From Saccharopolyspora spinosa NRRL 18395 (lineage in GTDB: Bacteria > Actinomycetota > Actinomycetes > Mycobacteriales > Pseudonocardiaceae), in NCBI RefSeq assembly GCF_000194155.1, contig NZ_GL877878.1:2542004-2606003 (forward strand): DNA of 64,000 nucleotides. Reading direction: 5' to 3'. Within the stretch, counting starts at the first letter, position 1. The number at the start of each line of letters is the position of its first letter. The position numbers were made by a program, and so were the translations under genes. The notes under the pieces are model-generated. The model was not told where the DNA came from. It saw only the letters and a program-made list of their open reading frames with translations, and searched no databases. Shown piece after piece: positions 16,983 to 24,761 of this stretch.

Positions 16983-17552
16983 GTGACCGCCGCGCCATCC
17001 CCCAGCTTCGATCGGATCACCGAGCTGACCACGGACCAACTCCGGGCCCGGCTCCCCGAGGCCCTGCAGATCTACGTGACCGCGATGAACTACCCACCCG
17101 CGACCGCCCAGCAGCGCGCCCCGATGTGGTCGGCGCACATGCTGCGCGCGGGATGGCGGTGCATCGGCGCGTTCAACGACCACGATGAGCTCGTCGGCCT
17201 CGGCTACGGCTACCTGGGCGCGCCCGGGCAGTGGTGGCACGAGCAGGTCCGCCGCGGCCTGCTCAGCAGCGGCGGCGATGCCGAAGCCTGGCTGGACGAG
17301 TACTTCGAACTGACCGAGCTCCACGTTTACCCAGGGAGCCAGGGCGTCGGCCTCGGCGAGGAGATCCTGCGCCGCCTGCTCGCCGGGGCGCAGGGCAGCA
17401 AGGTGCTGCTGTCGACGCCGGAAGGGCCGACCCGAGCCTGGCGCCTGTACCGCCGGGTCGGCTTCGGGGACGTCCTGCGCAACTACCGCTTCACGGGCGA
17501 CCCGCGGCCCTTCGCGGTCCTGGGCCGCTCCCTCCCCCTCGAACCCCGCTGA
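16983..17552 (+). CDS. GNAT-family N-acetyltransferase
   Basis: This is a 189-residue acetyl-CoA-dependent acetyltransferase of unknown substrate. Acetyl-CoA motif A is LHVYPGSQGVGLGEEILRRL (R/Q-x-x-G-x-G/A type) near residue 118, followed by TRAWRLYRRVGF, the typical motif B arm. Start GTG 16983. In M. tuberculosis a GNAT gene (Rv2170) lies just before lppM, and here LppM is the next + strand gene, so it is probably the orthologue. Hairpins and a strong terminator follow at 17594-17745. Confidence 0.85.
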   Translation: MTAAPSPSFDRITELTTDQLRARLPEALQIYVTAMNYPPATAQQRAPMWSAHMLRAGWRCIGAFNDHDELVGLGYGYLGAPGQWWHEQVRRGLLSSGGDAEAWLDEYFELTELHVYPGSQGVGLGEEILRRLLAGAQGSKVLLSTPEGPTRAWRLYRRVGFGDVLRNYRFTGDPRPFAVLGRSLPLEPR

Positions 17553-17593
17553 AAACGACGCCCGCTCCGCTCAGCGGTTCCGTTCGCGACGGC

Positions 17594-17616
17594 GCCGATT
17601 TCGCATCAAAATCGGC
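17594..17616. terminator. Small hairpin after the GNAT gene
   Basis: GCCGATTT and AAATCGGC pair around a 7-nt loop, 42 bp past the GNAT stop. A second weaker inverted repeat (CCAGGTTC/GAACCTGG) lies at 17652-17694. Confidence 0.45.
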
Positions 17617-17702
17617 ACCCCGCAACCCAATCGGGCGCGATCCAAGCGGGTCCAGGTTCGGGGCACCCCGCGTCGCGAGGGCGACTGAACCTGGAAACAG
17701 GT

Positions 17703-17745
17703 GAGGGGCACCCGTGACCCGGCAATCGGGTCGCGGGTGCCCCTC
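17703..17745. terminator. Bidirectional terminator between GNAT and DUF885 genes
   Basis: Arms GAGGGGCACCCGTGACCC and GGGTCGCGGGTGCCCCTC pair with one mismatch around a 7-nt loop. It lies between two convergent genes (stops at 17552 and 17755), so it can end both transcripts. Confidence 0.75.
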
Positions 17746-17754
17746 GCCGCGTGA

Positions 17755-19434
17755 TCACAGCAGCGCTAGCTGCTCGCGGAGGGTGTCGAGGCCCATGCCG
17801 CCCATTTTCAGCGCCTGCGTGTGGAACTCCTTCATGTCGAACGCCGCGCCGTGGCGCTGCCTGGCCTCGTCGCGGGCCGCCCGCCAGAGGCGCTCGCCGA
17901 GCTTGTAGGACGGCGCCTGGCCCGGCCAGCCCAGGTAGCGGTCGATCTCGTCGCGGACCTGCGCCGGGTCGGTGATGGTCCGGCTCAGCATGAACTCCAG
18001 GCCCAGTGCCGGGGTCCAGCGCTCCCCCTCGTGGAAACCGGTGCCGGCCGGGATCTCCAGCTCCAGGTGCATGCCGATGTCGACCACCACGCGCGCCGCG
18101 CGGAAGAGCTGGTCGTTGAGCATGCCGAGCAGGTCCCCGTCGTCTTCGAGGTAGCCGAGCTCGCGCATCAGGCGTTCTGCGTACAGCGCCCAGCCCTCGC
18201 CGTGCCCCGAGACGAAACAGGCCAGCCGCTGGAACTTGTTGAGCCGCTGCGCCTCGTGCACCGCGGTCGCGACCTGCAGGTGATGCCCGGGAACCCCCTC
18301 GTGGTACACAGTGGACACTTCGCGCCAGGTGGGGAAGTCCTGCCGGTCGGCGGGCACCGACCACCACATCCGGCCGGGCCGGGAGAAGTCGTCGGTCGGG
18401 CCGGTGTAGTAGGCGCCGACGCCGCCGCCCGGCGGGGCGATCTTGCACTCCAGCCGCATCAGCGGGTCCGGGATCTCGAAGTGGGTGCCGCGCAGGTCCT
18501 GCAACGCCTGGTCGGACAACCGCTGCATCCACGCCTCGAACCGGTCTTGCCCGTGCACCTGGTAGCGGGGGTCCGCGTCCAGCACCGCCGCGGCCTCGGC
18601 GAGCGTCGCGCCCGGCCTGATCCGGTTCGCGATCTGCTTCATCTCCGCTTCGATGCCGGAGAACTCCTGCCAGCCCCACTCGTACGCCTCTTGCAGGTCG
18701 AGGCGGGCACCGGTGAAGTACCGCGACCACAACCGGTACCGCTGCTCGCCAACGGCGTCCTTCTCCGGCGCCTTCGGCAGCAGCTCGCCGCGCAAGAAGT
18801 CGGCCAGCCCGGCGAAGGCTTCGGCGGCCGATCCGGCCGCGGTGTCGAGGTCGCGGCGCAGCGACTCGTCCACACCTTCGGCCCGCGCGACCATCGCCGC
18901 GAAGAACGACTGCCCGCCGCGCCCGGACCAGGTGTCGCACTGCTCCGCGACCTTGCTGACCTGCCGGGCCGCCGAAACGTTGCCGTCGGCGGCCGCCGCC
19001 AGCAGCCCGGCGCGCACGCCAAGCATCGCTTCGGGCATCACCGACAGGCGGCGGGCGATCGTGCGCCACTGCTCCGGGGTGTCGGTCGGCATCAGGTCGA
19101 AGACCTGCCGGAGTCCCTGCACCGGGCTGGCGATCACGTTCAGCGCCGCCATGTCCGCGCCGACCTCGTGCAGCTCCAGGTCCAGGCCGATCCGCTCGGC
19201 GAACACCGCTTGCGCGATCCGTTCCGAGTCGTCGGACGGCTCGGCCGCCTGCACCGCGGCCAGGCTGCGCCGGGCGAGTTCCGCACGGGCCCGGTACCCG
19301 TCCGGCGAGTAGTCGGTCAGTTCTTCTTCCCGATCGGGTACGCCCATATAGGTTCCGGCGACCGGATCGAGCGAGATCAGCTCGGTGACGAACCGGTCGC
19401 TGATCTCGTGCACGCCGTTGTGGTCAACTCCCAT
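17755..19434 (-). CDS. DUF885-type peptidase-like protein
   Basis: A 559-residue member of the DUF885 family, probable zinc-dependent hydrolases of peptidase-like fold. The family signature TVYHEGVPGHHLQ sits around residue 375, with the downstream SGHGEGWALYAERLMRELG segment supplying the expected Glu and helix. No signal peptide is seen, so it is probably cytoplasmic. Start ATG 19434 (MGVDHNGVHEI) is preferred over the long upstream extension, which shows no family similarity. It is convergent with the GNAT gene and divergent from LppM. The substrate is unknown; carboxypeptidase-like activity is inferred from the family only. Confidence 0.85.
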   Translation of the reverse strand: MGVDHNGVHEISDRFVTELISLDPVAGTYMGVPDREEELTDYSPDGYRARAELARRSLAAVQAAEPSDDSERIAQAVFAERIGLDLELHEVGADMAALNVIASPVQGLRQVFDLMPTDTPEQWRTIARRLSVMPEAMLGVRAGLLAAAADGNVSAARQVSKVAEQCDTWSGRGGQSFFAAMVARAEGVDESLRRDLDTAAGSAAEAFAGLADFLRGELLPKAPEKDAVGEQRYRLWSRYFTGARLDLQEAYEWGWQEFSGIEAEMKQIANRIRPGATLAEAAAVLDADPRYQVHGQDRFEAWMQRLSDQALQDLRGTHFEIPDPLMRLECKIAPPGGGVGAYYTGPTDDFSRPGRMWWSVPADRQDFPTWREVSTVYHEGVPGHHLQVATAVHEAQRLNKFQRLACFVSGHGEGWALYAERLMRELGYLEDDGDLLGMLNDQLFRAARVVVDIGMHLELEIPAGTGFHEGERWTPALGLEFMLSRTITDPAQVRDEIDRYLGWPGQAPSYKLGERLWRAARDEARQRHGAAFDMKEFHTQALKMGGMGLDTLREQLALL

Positions 19435-19687
19435 GCCCGCCACGCTATCGCGCACCAACGACCCGCACCCTCCGCGGCGAAGCCAGATCCGCGCGGAAAT
19501 GGGGCAGCCCAGCTCAGCCGCAAGCGGTGCCGGAAAGCGATCTCGGCTGTTTCTCCTTCCACCGCGCACGAAGCGGCTACCTCAAGAGTCGCCGCGAGCG
19601 CCGAAGGATGCCGGAGTCGGGAAGGCCGCGCACTCTTTCAAGTTCGCGGGGCGGCGGAAACGTGCTGCGGGTGGGAAGATCGCCCGA

Positions 19688-20356
19688 GTGGACGCCAAGT
19701 CGCCGCGCGGCCGCGCCGCGCTCCTGACGGTCCTGATCGGCGTGCTCGGCACGCTGCTCAGCGGGTGCCTGCACGTCAACGGCGCGCTGAACATCTCCGG
19801 CGAGGACCTGGTGTCCGGCGAGGTCCAGCTGTCCACCCAGATCGCCGACGGCCAGGCCCCGTTCCGGTTGCAGCCGCCCGAGAACCTCGCCGACCGGGTG
19901 CAGGTCACGCCGAACGACGACGGCGGGCGGACCGGCTCGCACCTGTCGTTCCACGACCTGACCTTCCCCGAGGTCGAGCAGCTCGCCGAGGCGCTGAGCC
20001 CCACCGACTCCCGGTACCGGCTGCGCCTGTCCCGATCCGGCTCGCTGGTGTTCTTCGAGGGTTCGGCGGACCTGACCCCGCTGGCCGACACCGACTCCGG
20101 CATCGACCTGAAGATCAGCGCACCCGGCGAGATCACCAACACCAACGGCCAGGAGAGCGCTGGCACGGTCACCTGGTCGCTGGAGCCCGGCTCGGTAACC
20201 GAGCTGTCGGCCACCTACCAGTTCTCCAACGCCGCTGGCATGGACTGGATCGGCTGGGCGCTGCTGGTCGGCGCGCTCACCTTCGGCGCGGCAGTCGTCG
20301 TGGCGCTGCTCGCGCTGCGCACCCACATCCGCACCCTGGCGGAGCAGAGCGCCTGA
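19688..20356 (+). CDS. lppM: LppM-family lipoprotein/membrane protein
   Basis: A 222-residue envelope protein of the LppM family. The N-terminal signal has the lipobox LLSGC (Cys about residue 26). The outer domain runs to about 185 (GALNISGEDLVSGEVQLSTQ, SFHDLTFPEVEQLAEAL). A C-terminal membrane helix follows (IGWALLVGALTFGAAVVVALLAL) and then a short basic tail. GTG 19688 is the start nearest the signal peptide; the upstream open frame lacks similarity. In M. tuberculosis LppM (Rv2171) affects host-cell uptake; here the function is unknown. Gene order GNAT, LppM, MTHFR-like protein, prenyl synthase matches Rv2170-Rv2173. It ends 3 bp from the stop of the convergent MTHFR-like gene. Confidence 0.85.
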   Translation: MDAKSPRGRAALLTVLIGVLGTLLSGCLHVNGALNISGEDLVSGEVQLSTQIADGQAPFRLQPPENLADRVQVTPNDDGGRTGSHLSFHDLTFPEVEQLAEALSPTDSRYRLRLSRSGSLVFFEGSADLTPLADTDSGIDLKISAPGEITNTNGQESAGTVTWSLEPGSVTELSATYQFSNAAGMDWIGWALLVGALTFGAAVVVALLALRTHIRTLAEQSA

Positions 20357-20359
20357 GCC

Positions 20360-21229
20360 TCAGAGGCCGAGGTTGGCCACCACCTGGCGCGTCGCCTTCG
20401 AGCGGTTGAGGGTGTAGAAGTGCAGCGCGGCCACGCCTTCGGCGATCAGCCGCTCGCACAACCGGGTCACCAGGTCCACGCCCGCTGCGCGGAAGCCTGC
20501 CGGGTCCTCCGCCAGCGGCATCAGCTGCTCCGACACCTCCGCAGGCACCGGCACCCCGGCGAGCTCGCCGAACTTTCCCAGCACCCGCGGGGTGGTGATC
20601 GGCATGACTCCCGGTAGCAGCGGCACGTCGCAGCCGCGGGCGACCATCCGATCGCGCAGCCGCAGGAAGTACTCCGGCTCCAGGAACAGCTGGGCGATGG
20701 CGAACCCGGCACCGGCCCTGATCTTGCGCACCAGGTGGTCCGCGTCGATGTCCAGGTCGGTGGAACGCGGGTGGCCGTGCGGGAAGGCCGCCACCCCGAC
20801 GCAGAACTCGCCGAGCTCCCGGACCAGCCGGACGAGCTCCTCGGCGTAGGTCAGCCCCTCGGGGTGCTGGCGCCATTCGCCGTTCGGGTCGCCCGGCGGG
20901 TCGCCGCGCACGGCCAGCACGTTCTGCACCCCGGATGCCGCGTACCAGCCGATGACGTTGCGCAGTTCGGCGACCGAGTGGTCCACGGCAGTCAGGTGCG
21001 CCATCGGCGTCAGCGTTGTCTCCTGCGCGATGCGACCGGTGGTGCGGATGGTGCGGTCCCGGCTGGATCCGCCAGCGCCGTAGGTCACCGAGACGAACGC
21101 GGGATCCAGCGGTTCCAGCTCCCGGACCGCCCGCCAGAGGATGCGCTCCTCGTCATCGCTGCGCGGCGGGAAGAACTCCACCGAAAAAGTCGTCTTCTCG
21201 GTGTTCAACCGATCCACCACCGCCGTCAT
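20360..21229 (-). CDS. metF: Methylenetetrahydrofolate reductase-like protein
   Basis: MetF-family flavoenzymes reduce 5,10-methylene-THF to 5-methyl-THF for methionine synthesis. The protein has 289 residues. TIM-barrel segments are visible: FSVEFFPPRSDDEE (catalytic Glu strand), FVSVTYGAGGSSRDRT, MAHLTAVDHS, VLAVRGDPPG and FAIAQLFLEPEYF. ATG 21229 is chosen because the family starts just before FSVEFFPP. The syntenic M. tuberculosis gene Rv2172c has, as I recall, been described as an unusual MTHFR, so cofactor details may differ from E. coli MetF. It is divergent from the prenyl synthase gene, with about 237 bp between starts. Confidence 0.88.
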   Translation of the reverse strand: MTAVVDRLNTEKTTFSVEFFPPRSDDEERILWRAVRELEPLDPAFVSVTYGAGGSSRDRTIRTTGRIAQETTLTPMAHLTAVDHSVAELRNVIGWYAASGVQNVLAVRGDPPGDPNGEWRQHPEGLTYAEELVRLVRELGEFCVGVAAFPHGHPRSTDLDIDADHLVRKIRAGAGFAIAQLFLEPEYFLRLRDRMVARGCDVPLLPGVMPITTPRVLGKFGELAGVPVPAEVSEQLMPLAEDPAGFRAAGVDLVTRLCERLIAEGVAALHFYTLNRSKATRQVVANLGL

Positions 21230-21466
21230 GCCGAACAGGATAGTGAACCGTCCCACGACCGGTGCCACATGGCGGTTCGAGCAAGCAGCCCGCTCAGGAG
21301 CCGCTTGACGCCGATTCGCGCACATCCGGGCGCGGAAGCGCACGCTGCAACGCTCGAAGAGGGCACCGCAAGACCATCTGGCTACGCTCCGGAGTCAATC
21401 TGGTGACTCCGAGCACCCCTTCGGACCCGGCCGTCACCGCTCGGTGGCATCGCGGAGGATGGAGGT

Positions 21467-22597
21467 GTGCCCCCATTGAATTCGACCGCCGTGCAAGCAA
21501 CCAGCAAGGACGACGTCGCCGTGGAACTCGACTTCCCAGGTCAGGTCCAGCACACGCTGACCGAATACCTGCAGACCCGCCGCGCCGAGGCAACCGACGT
21601 CGACCCGGCGTTCGCGGCTGCGGTGGCCGAGCTCTCCGGGTTCGTCCTCGGCGGCGGGAAGCGGATCCGCCCGACCTTCGCCTGGTGGGGCTGGCGGGCG
21701 GTCGGCGGACCGGCCGAGGGGCCGACGGCACAGGCGATGCTGCGTGCCGCGAGCGCGCTGGAGCTGCTGCAGGCCTGTGCGCTGGTACACGACGACCTGA
21801 TCGACGAATCGGACACCCGGCGGGGCAACCCGACCATGCACCGCAAGTTCGAGCAGATCCACCGCGAGTCCGGGTTCTCCGGTGATGCCACCCAGTTCGG
21901 GCTGGCCGCCGCGGTGCTGCTCGGCGACCTCGCACTGTCCTGGGCCGACGACATGTTGCACAGCGCCGGGATCGCGCCGGAGGCGCTGGCCCGCGCGCTG
22001 CGCCCGTGGCGCGCGATGCGCACCGAGGTGCTCGCCGGCCAGTACCTCGACGTGCTCGGCCAGTTCCGCGGCGACGAGACGCCGCAGGCTGCGCTGCAGA
22101 TCTGCCAGTTCAAAGCCGCTTCCTACACCGTGCAGCGGCCGCTGGAGCTGGGCGCGGAGATCGCCGGCGCGGGCCCGGACGCGCTGCAGGCGCTGCGTCG
22201 CTTCGGTTCCGACATCGGCGTCGCCTTCCAGCTCCGCGACGACCTGCTCGGCGTCTTCGGCGACCCGGAGGTGACCGGCAAGCCCGCCGGGGACGACCTG
22301 CGCGAGGGAAAGCGGACGGTGCTGATCGCCGAGGCCGTGGCGGCGGCCCGCGGGCAGGCCGACCAGCCCGCGCTGGACCTGCTGCGCGACGTGCTCGGCG
22401 ACCCCGAGTTGGACGCAGACCGCGTCGAGCAGGCCCGGCAGTTGCTCACCCGGCTCGGCGCGGTCGAGGCCGTGGAGAAGCGGATCAGCGATCTGACCGG
22501 GTCGGCGATGCTCGCGCTGCACGCCGCGAGGTTGGCCGAACCGGCCGCGTCCCGGCTGGCCGAGCTGGCGATCGCGGTCACCGACCGCAACCACTGA
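21467..22597 (+). CDS. Polyprenyl diphosphate synthase (GGPP synthase type, IdsA2/CrtE-like)
   Basis: A trans-prenyltransferase of 376 residues that condenses IPP with allylic diphosphates in the cytosol. First Asp-rich motif ALVHDDLIDESD and second LRDDLLGVFGD are intact, with GGGKRIRP and the QACALVHDD helix before the first motif. Product length cannot be fixed by eye, but pairing with a phytoene desaturase suggests GGPP for carotenoids. It is syntenic with M. tuberculosis idsA2 (Rv2173). Start GTG 21467. Its TGA overlaps the ATG of the desaturase gene (TGATG), so the two are coupled. Confidence 0.9.
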   Translation: MPPLNSTAVQATSKDDVAVELDFPGQVQHTLTEYLQTRRAEATDVDPAFAAAVAELSGFVLGGGKRIRPTFAWWGWRAVGGPAEGPTAQAMLRAASALELLQACALVHDDLIDESDTRRGNPTMHRKFEQIHRESGFSGDATQFGLAAAVLLGDLALSWADDMLHSAGIAPEALARALRPWRAMRTEVLAGQYLDVLGQFRGDETPQAALQICQFKAASYTVQRPLELGAEIAGAGPDALQALRRFGSDIGVAFQLRDDLLGVFGDPEVTGKPAGDDLREGKRTVLIAEAVAAARGQADQPALDLLRDVLGDPELDADRVEQARQLLTRLGAVEAVEKRISDLTGSAMLALHAARLAEPAASRLAELAIAVTDRNH

Positions 22598-24060
22598 TGC
22601 GCACGGTATCCGGCCGGACCGATCACGTCGTGGTAATCGGCGCTGGGCTGGCCGGGTTGTCGGCGGCCCTGCACCTGGCGGGCGCCAGGCGGCGCGTGAC
22701 AGTCGTCGAACGCGCCGGACTGCCCGGCGGGCGGGCCGGGTTGCACGAGCTCGCGGGATACCGGATCGACACCGGCCCGACCGTGTTGACCATGCCCGAG
22801 CTGGTCGACGAAGCCTTGGGCGCGGTCGGCGAATCATTGTCCGAGCGCCTCGACCTCATCCCGCTGCATCCGGCCTACCAGGCACGGTTCGCCGACGGCT
22901 CGACGCTCGACGTGCACACCGACGCCGCCGCGATGGAGGAGGAGGTGCGGCGGTTCGCCGGGCCTGCGGAGGCGGCCGGGTACCGGCGGCTGCGACGCTG
23001 GCTGACCGAGGTGTACCGGGCGGAGATGCACCGCTTCATCGACGCGAACTTCGACTCGCCGCTGGGCCTGCTGTCGCCGGAACTGGCGCGTCTCGCGGCG
23101 CTCGGCGGTTTCGGTCGGCTCGGCCCGGCGATCGGCCGGTTCCTGTCGGACGAGCGGCTGCGCCGGGTCTTCTCCTTCCAGGCCCTCTACGCGGGGCTGG
23201 ACCCGCGCCGCGCGCTCGCCCTGTACGCGGTCATCTCGTACATGGACACCGTCAACGGCGTGTGGTTCCCGCGCGGCGGCATGCACGAGGTCCCAACCGC
23301 GCTCGCCGATGCGGCGGCGGACGCGGGCGTCGAGTTCCGCTACCACGCCGAGGTGACCAAGCTGGAGCGGCGGGGCGATCGGATCGCCGCGGTGCGCACG
23401 TCAGACGGTGCCCGGATCGCGGCTGACGCGTTCGTGCTCACCCCCGACCTGCCGGTCGTGCACGAGCTCCTGGACCACCGCCCGCGACGGCGGTTGCGCT
23501 GGTCACCGTCGGCGGTGGTGCTGCACGCCGGGACCACCCGCGGCTGGTCCGGCGCCCACCACACGATCTCCTTCGGCGCGGCCTGGCACGGCACGTTCAC
23601 CGAGATCATCCGCGACGGCAGGCTGATGACCGACCCGTCGCTGCTGATCACCCGCCCGACCGCCACCGATCCGTCGCTGGCACCCGACGGCCGCGAGCTG
23701 CACTACGTGCTCGCGCCGTGCCCGAACCTGCGCACGGGGCCGATCGACTGGGAGCGGGTCGGCCCGGCATACCGCGACGAGCTGCTGGGCACGCTGGAAC
23801 GGCGCGGCTTCACCGGCTTCGGTGCCGCGATCGAGGCGCAGAAACTGGTCACCCCAGCGGACTGGGCTGCCGAGGGGCACGCAGCAGGAACACCGTTCTC
23901 AGCTGCGCACACCTTCGCTCAGACAGGGCCGTTCCGGCCGCGGAACCTGGTGCGCGGCCTGGCCAACGCCGTACTCGCCGGCTCCGGCACGACACCCGGC
24001 GTGGGAGTTCCGCCGGTCCTGCTGTCCGGCAGGCTCGCCGCACAACGCATCACCGGCTGA
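22597..24060 (+). CDS. crtI: Phytoene desaturase/CrtI-family FAD oxidoreductase
   Basis: A 487-residue FAD-dependent amine-oxidase-fold desaturase that introduces double bonds into phytoene. The dinucleotide fold VVIGAGLAGLSAALHLAG is at 11-28, followed by GRAGLHELAGYRIDTGPTVLTMP, typical of CrtI. The C-terminal FAD signature is AGSGTTPGVGVPPVLLSGRLAA. Start ATG 22597 overlaps the stop of the prenyl synthase. No phytoene synthase (crtB) or lycopene cyclase is in the window, so the pathway must be completed elsewhere, or the substrate is another polyene. No counterpart exists at this place in the M. tuberculosis order, so it is a lineage-specific insertion. Confidence 0.85.
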   Translation: MRTVSGRTDHVVVIGAGLAGLSAALHLAGARRRVTVVERAGLPGGRAGLHELAGYRIDTGPTVLTMPELVDEALGAVGESLSERLDLIPLHPAYQARFADGSTLDVHTDAAAMEEEVRRFAGPAEAAGYRRLRRWLTEVYRAEMHRFIDANFDSPLGLLSPELARLAALGGFGRLGPAIGRFLSDERLRRVFSFQALYAGLDPRRALALYAVISYMDTVNGVWFPRGGMHEVPTALADAAADAGVEFRYHAEVTKLERRGDRIAAVRTSDGARIAADAFVLTPDLPVVHELLDHRPRRRLRWSPSAVVLHAGTTRGWSGAHHTISFGAAWHGTFTEIIRDGRLMTDPSLLITRPTATDPSLAPDGRELHYVLAPCPNLRTGPIDWERVGPAYRDELLGTLERRGFTGFGAAIEAQKLVTPADWAAEGHAAGTPFSAAHTFAQTGPFRPRNLVRGLANAVLAGSGTTPGVGVPPVLLSGRLAAQRITG

Positions 24061-24077
24061 CCGATGTTCGCGCAGTC

Positions 24078-24142
24078 AAAACCCGTGAGCACTTCTGAGC
24101 GTCATAGCCGCGTCATAGCCCCCAGAAGTGCTCACAGGTTTT
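24078..24142. repeat. Long GTGAG-type palindrome between convergent genes
   Basis: The left arm is CGTGAGCACTTCTG preceded by AAAACC. The right arm is CAGAAGTGCTCAC followed by AGGTTTT. The loop is about 25 nt and contains a small duplicated CGTCATAGCC. It lies between the crtI stop (24060) and the HTH gene stop (24225), so it may terminate both. Same family as 1196-1238 and 1929-2182. Confidence 0.7.
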
Positions 24143-24224
24143 AGGCATACGAAAGCTACTGGCTCGGGCCTCCAGCCCGGCTGCGCTCGCGACTCGCCGG
24201 GCGTCCCGAACCCTTCCGATGGCC

Positions 24225-24599
24225 TCAGAAGCCCATCGCCTGGGCCCGCCGCTTCACTTCCCGGCCGCGGTCGCCGCGCAGGGCGTCGATCGGCGTTCCG
24301 GGCAGCGAGTCGTCCGGGGTGAACAGCCACCGCAGGATCTCGTCCTCCTGGTAGCCGTTGTCCCGGAGCAGCGTGATCGTGCCCGCCAGGCCCTTCACCA
24401 CTTCGGTGTCGGTGAGGAACGCGGTGGGCACGCCCAACACGCCGTTCCTGCGCAAAGCGAGCAAATGGCCATCTCGGATCAGTTGGTGCACCCGGGTCAC
24501 GGGCTGACCGAGCCGCTCGGCGACGTCGGGCAGCGGGACAACCTCCACATCGGGAGCGAGCACATCCGGGGCAGCAGGGATCGCACTCACGCTGCACAC
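24225..24599 (-). CDS. Rv2175c-family helix-turn-helix DNA-binding protein
   Basis: A 124-residue winged-helix protein. VEVVPLPDVAERLGQPVTRVHQLIRDGHLLALRRNG is the HTH region, and GVPTAFLTDTEVVKGLAGTITLLRDNGYQEDEILRWLF is the conserved C-terminal half. It matches the M. tuberculosis Rv2175c family, where the protein binds DNA and is phosphorylated by PknL. It lies divergently beside a Ser/Thr kinase gene just as Rv2175c lies beside pknL, so the same kinase-substrate relationship is inferred. Start GTG 24599 (or GTG 24590). Confidence 0.85.
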   Translation of the reverse strand: MCSVSAIPAAPDVLAPDVEVVPLPDVAERLGQPVTRVHQLIRDGHLLALRRNGVLGVPTAFLTDTEVVKGLAGTITLLRDNGYQEDEILRWLFTPDDSLPGTPIDALRGDRGREVKRRAQAMGF

Positions 24600-24761
24600 C
24601 TTGCCACATGACCGAAGGTGATGCCGCGCACCGCACGAGTTTTCTTCGGCCTACGATCAAGATCGTGATCGATCCCGCGTCCGAACGCGGAGGTGTCCCC
24701 CGGACCGCCCGCCCGGCCTGCCACAATCGGATCGGAAAGGTTACCCGGCGGTTGGCGGAAG

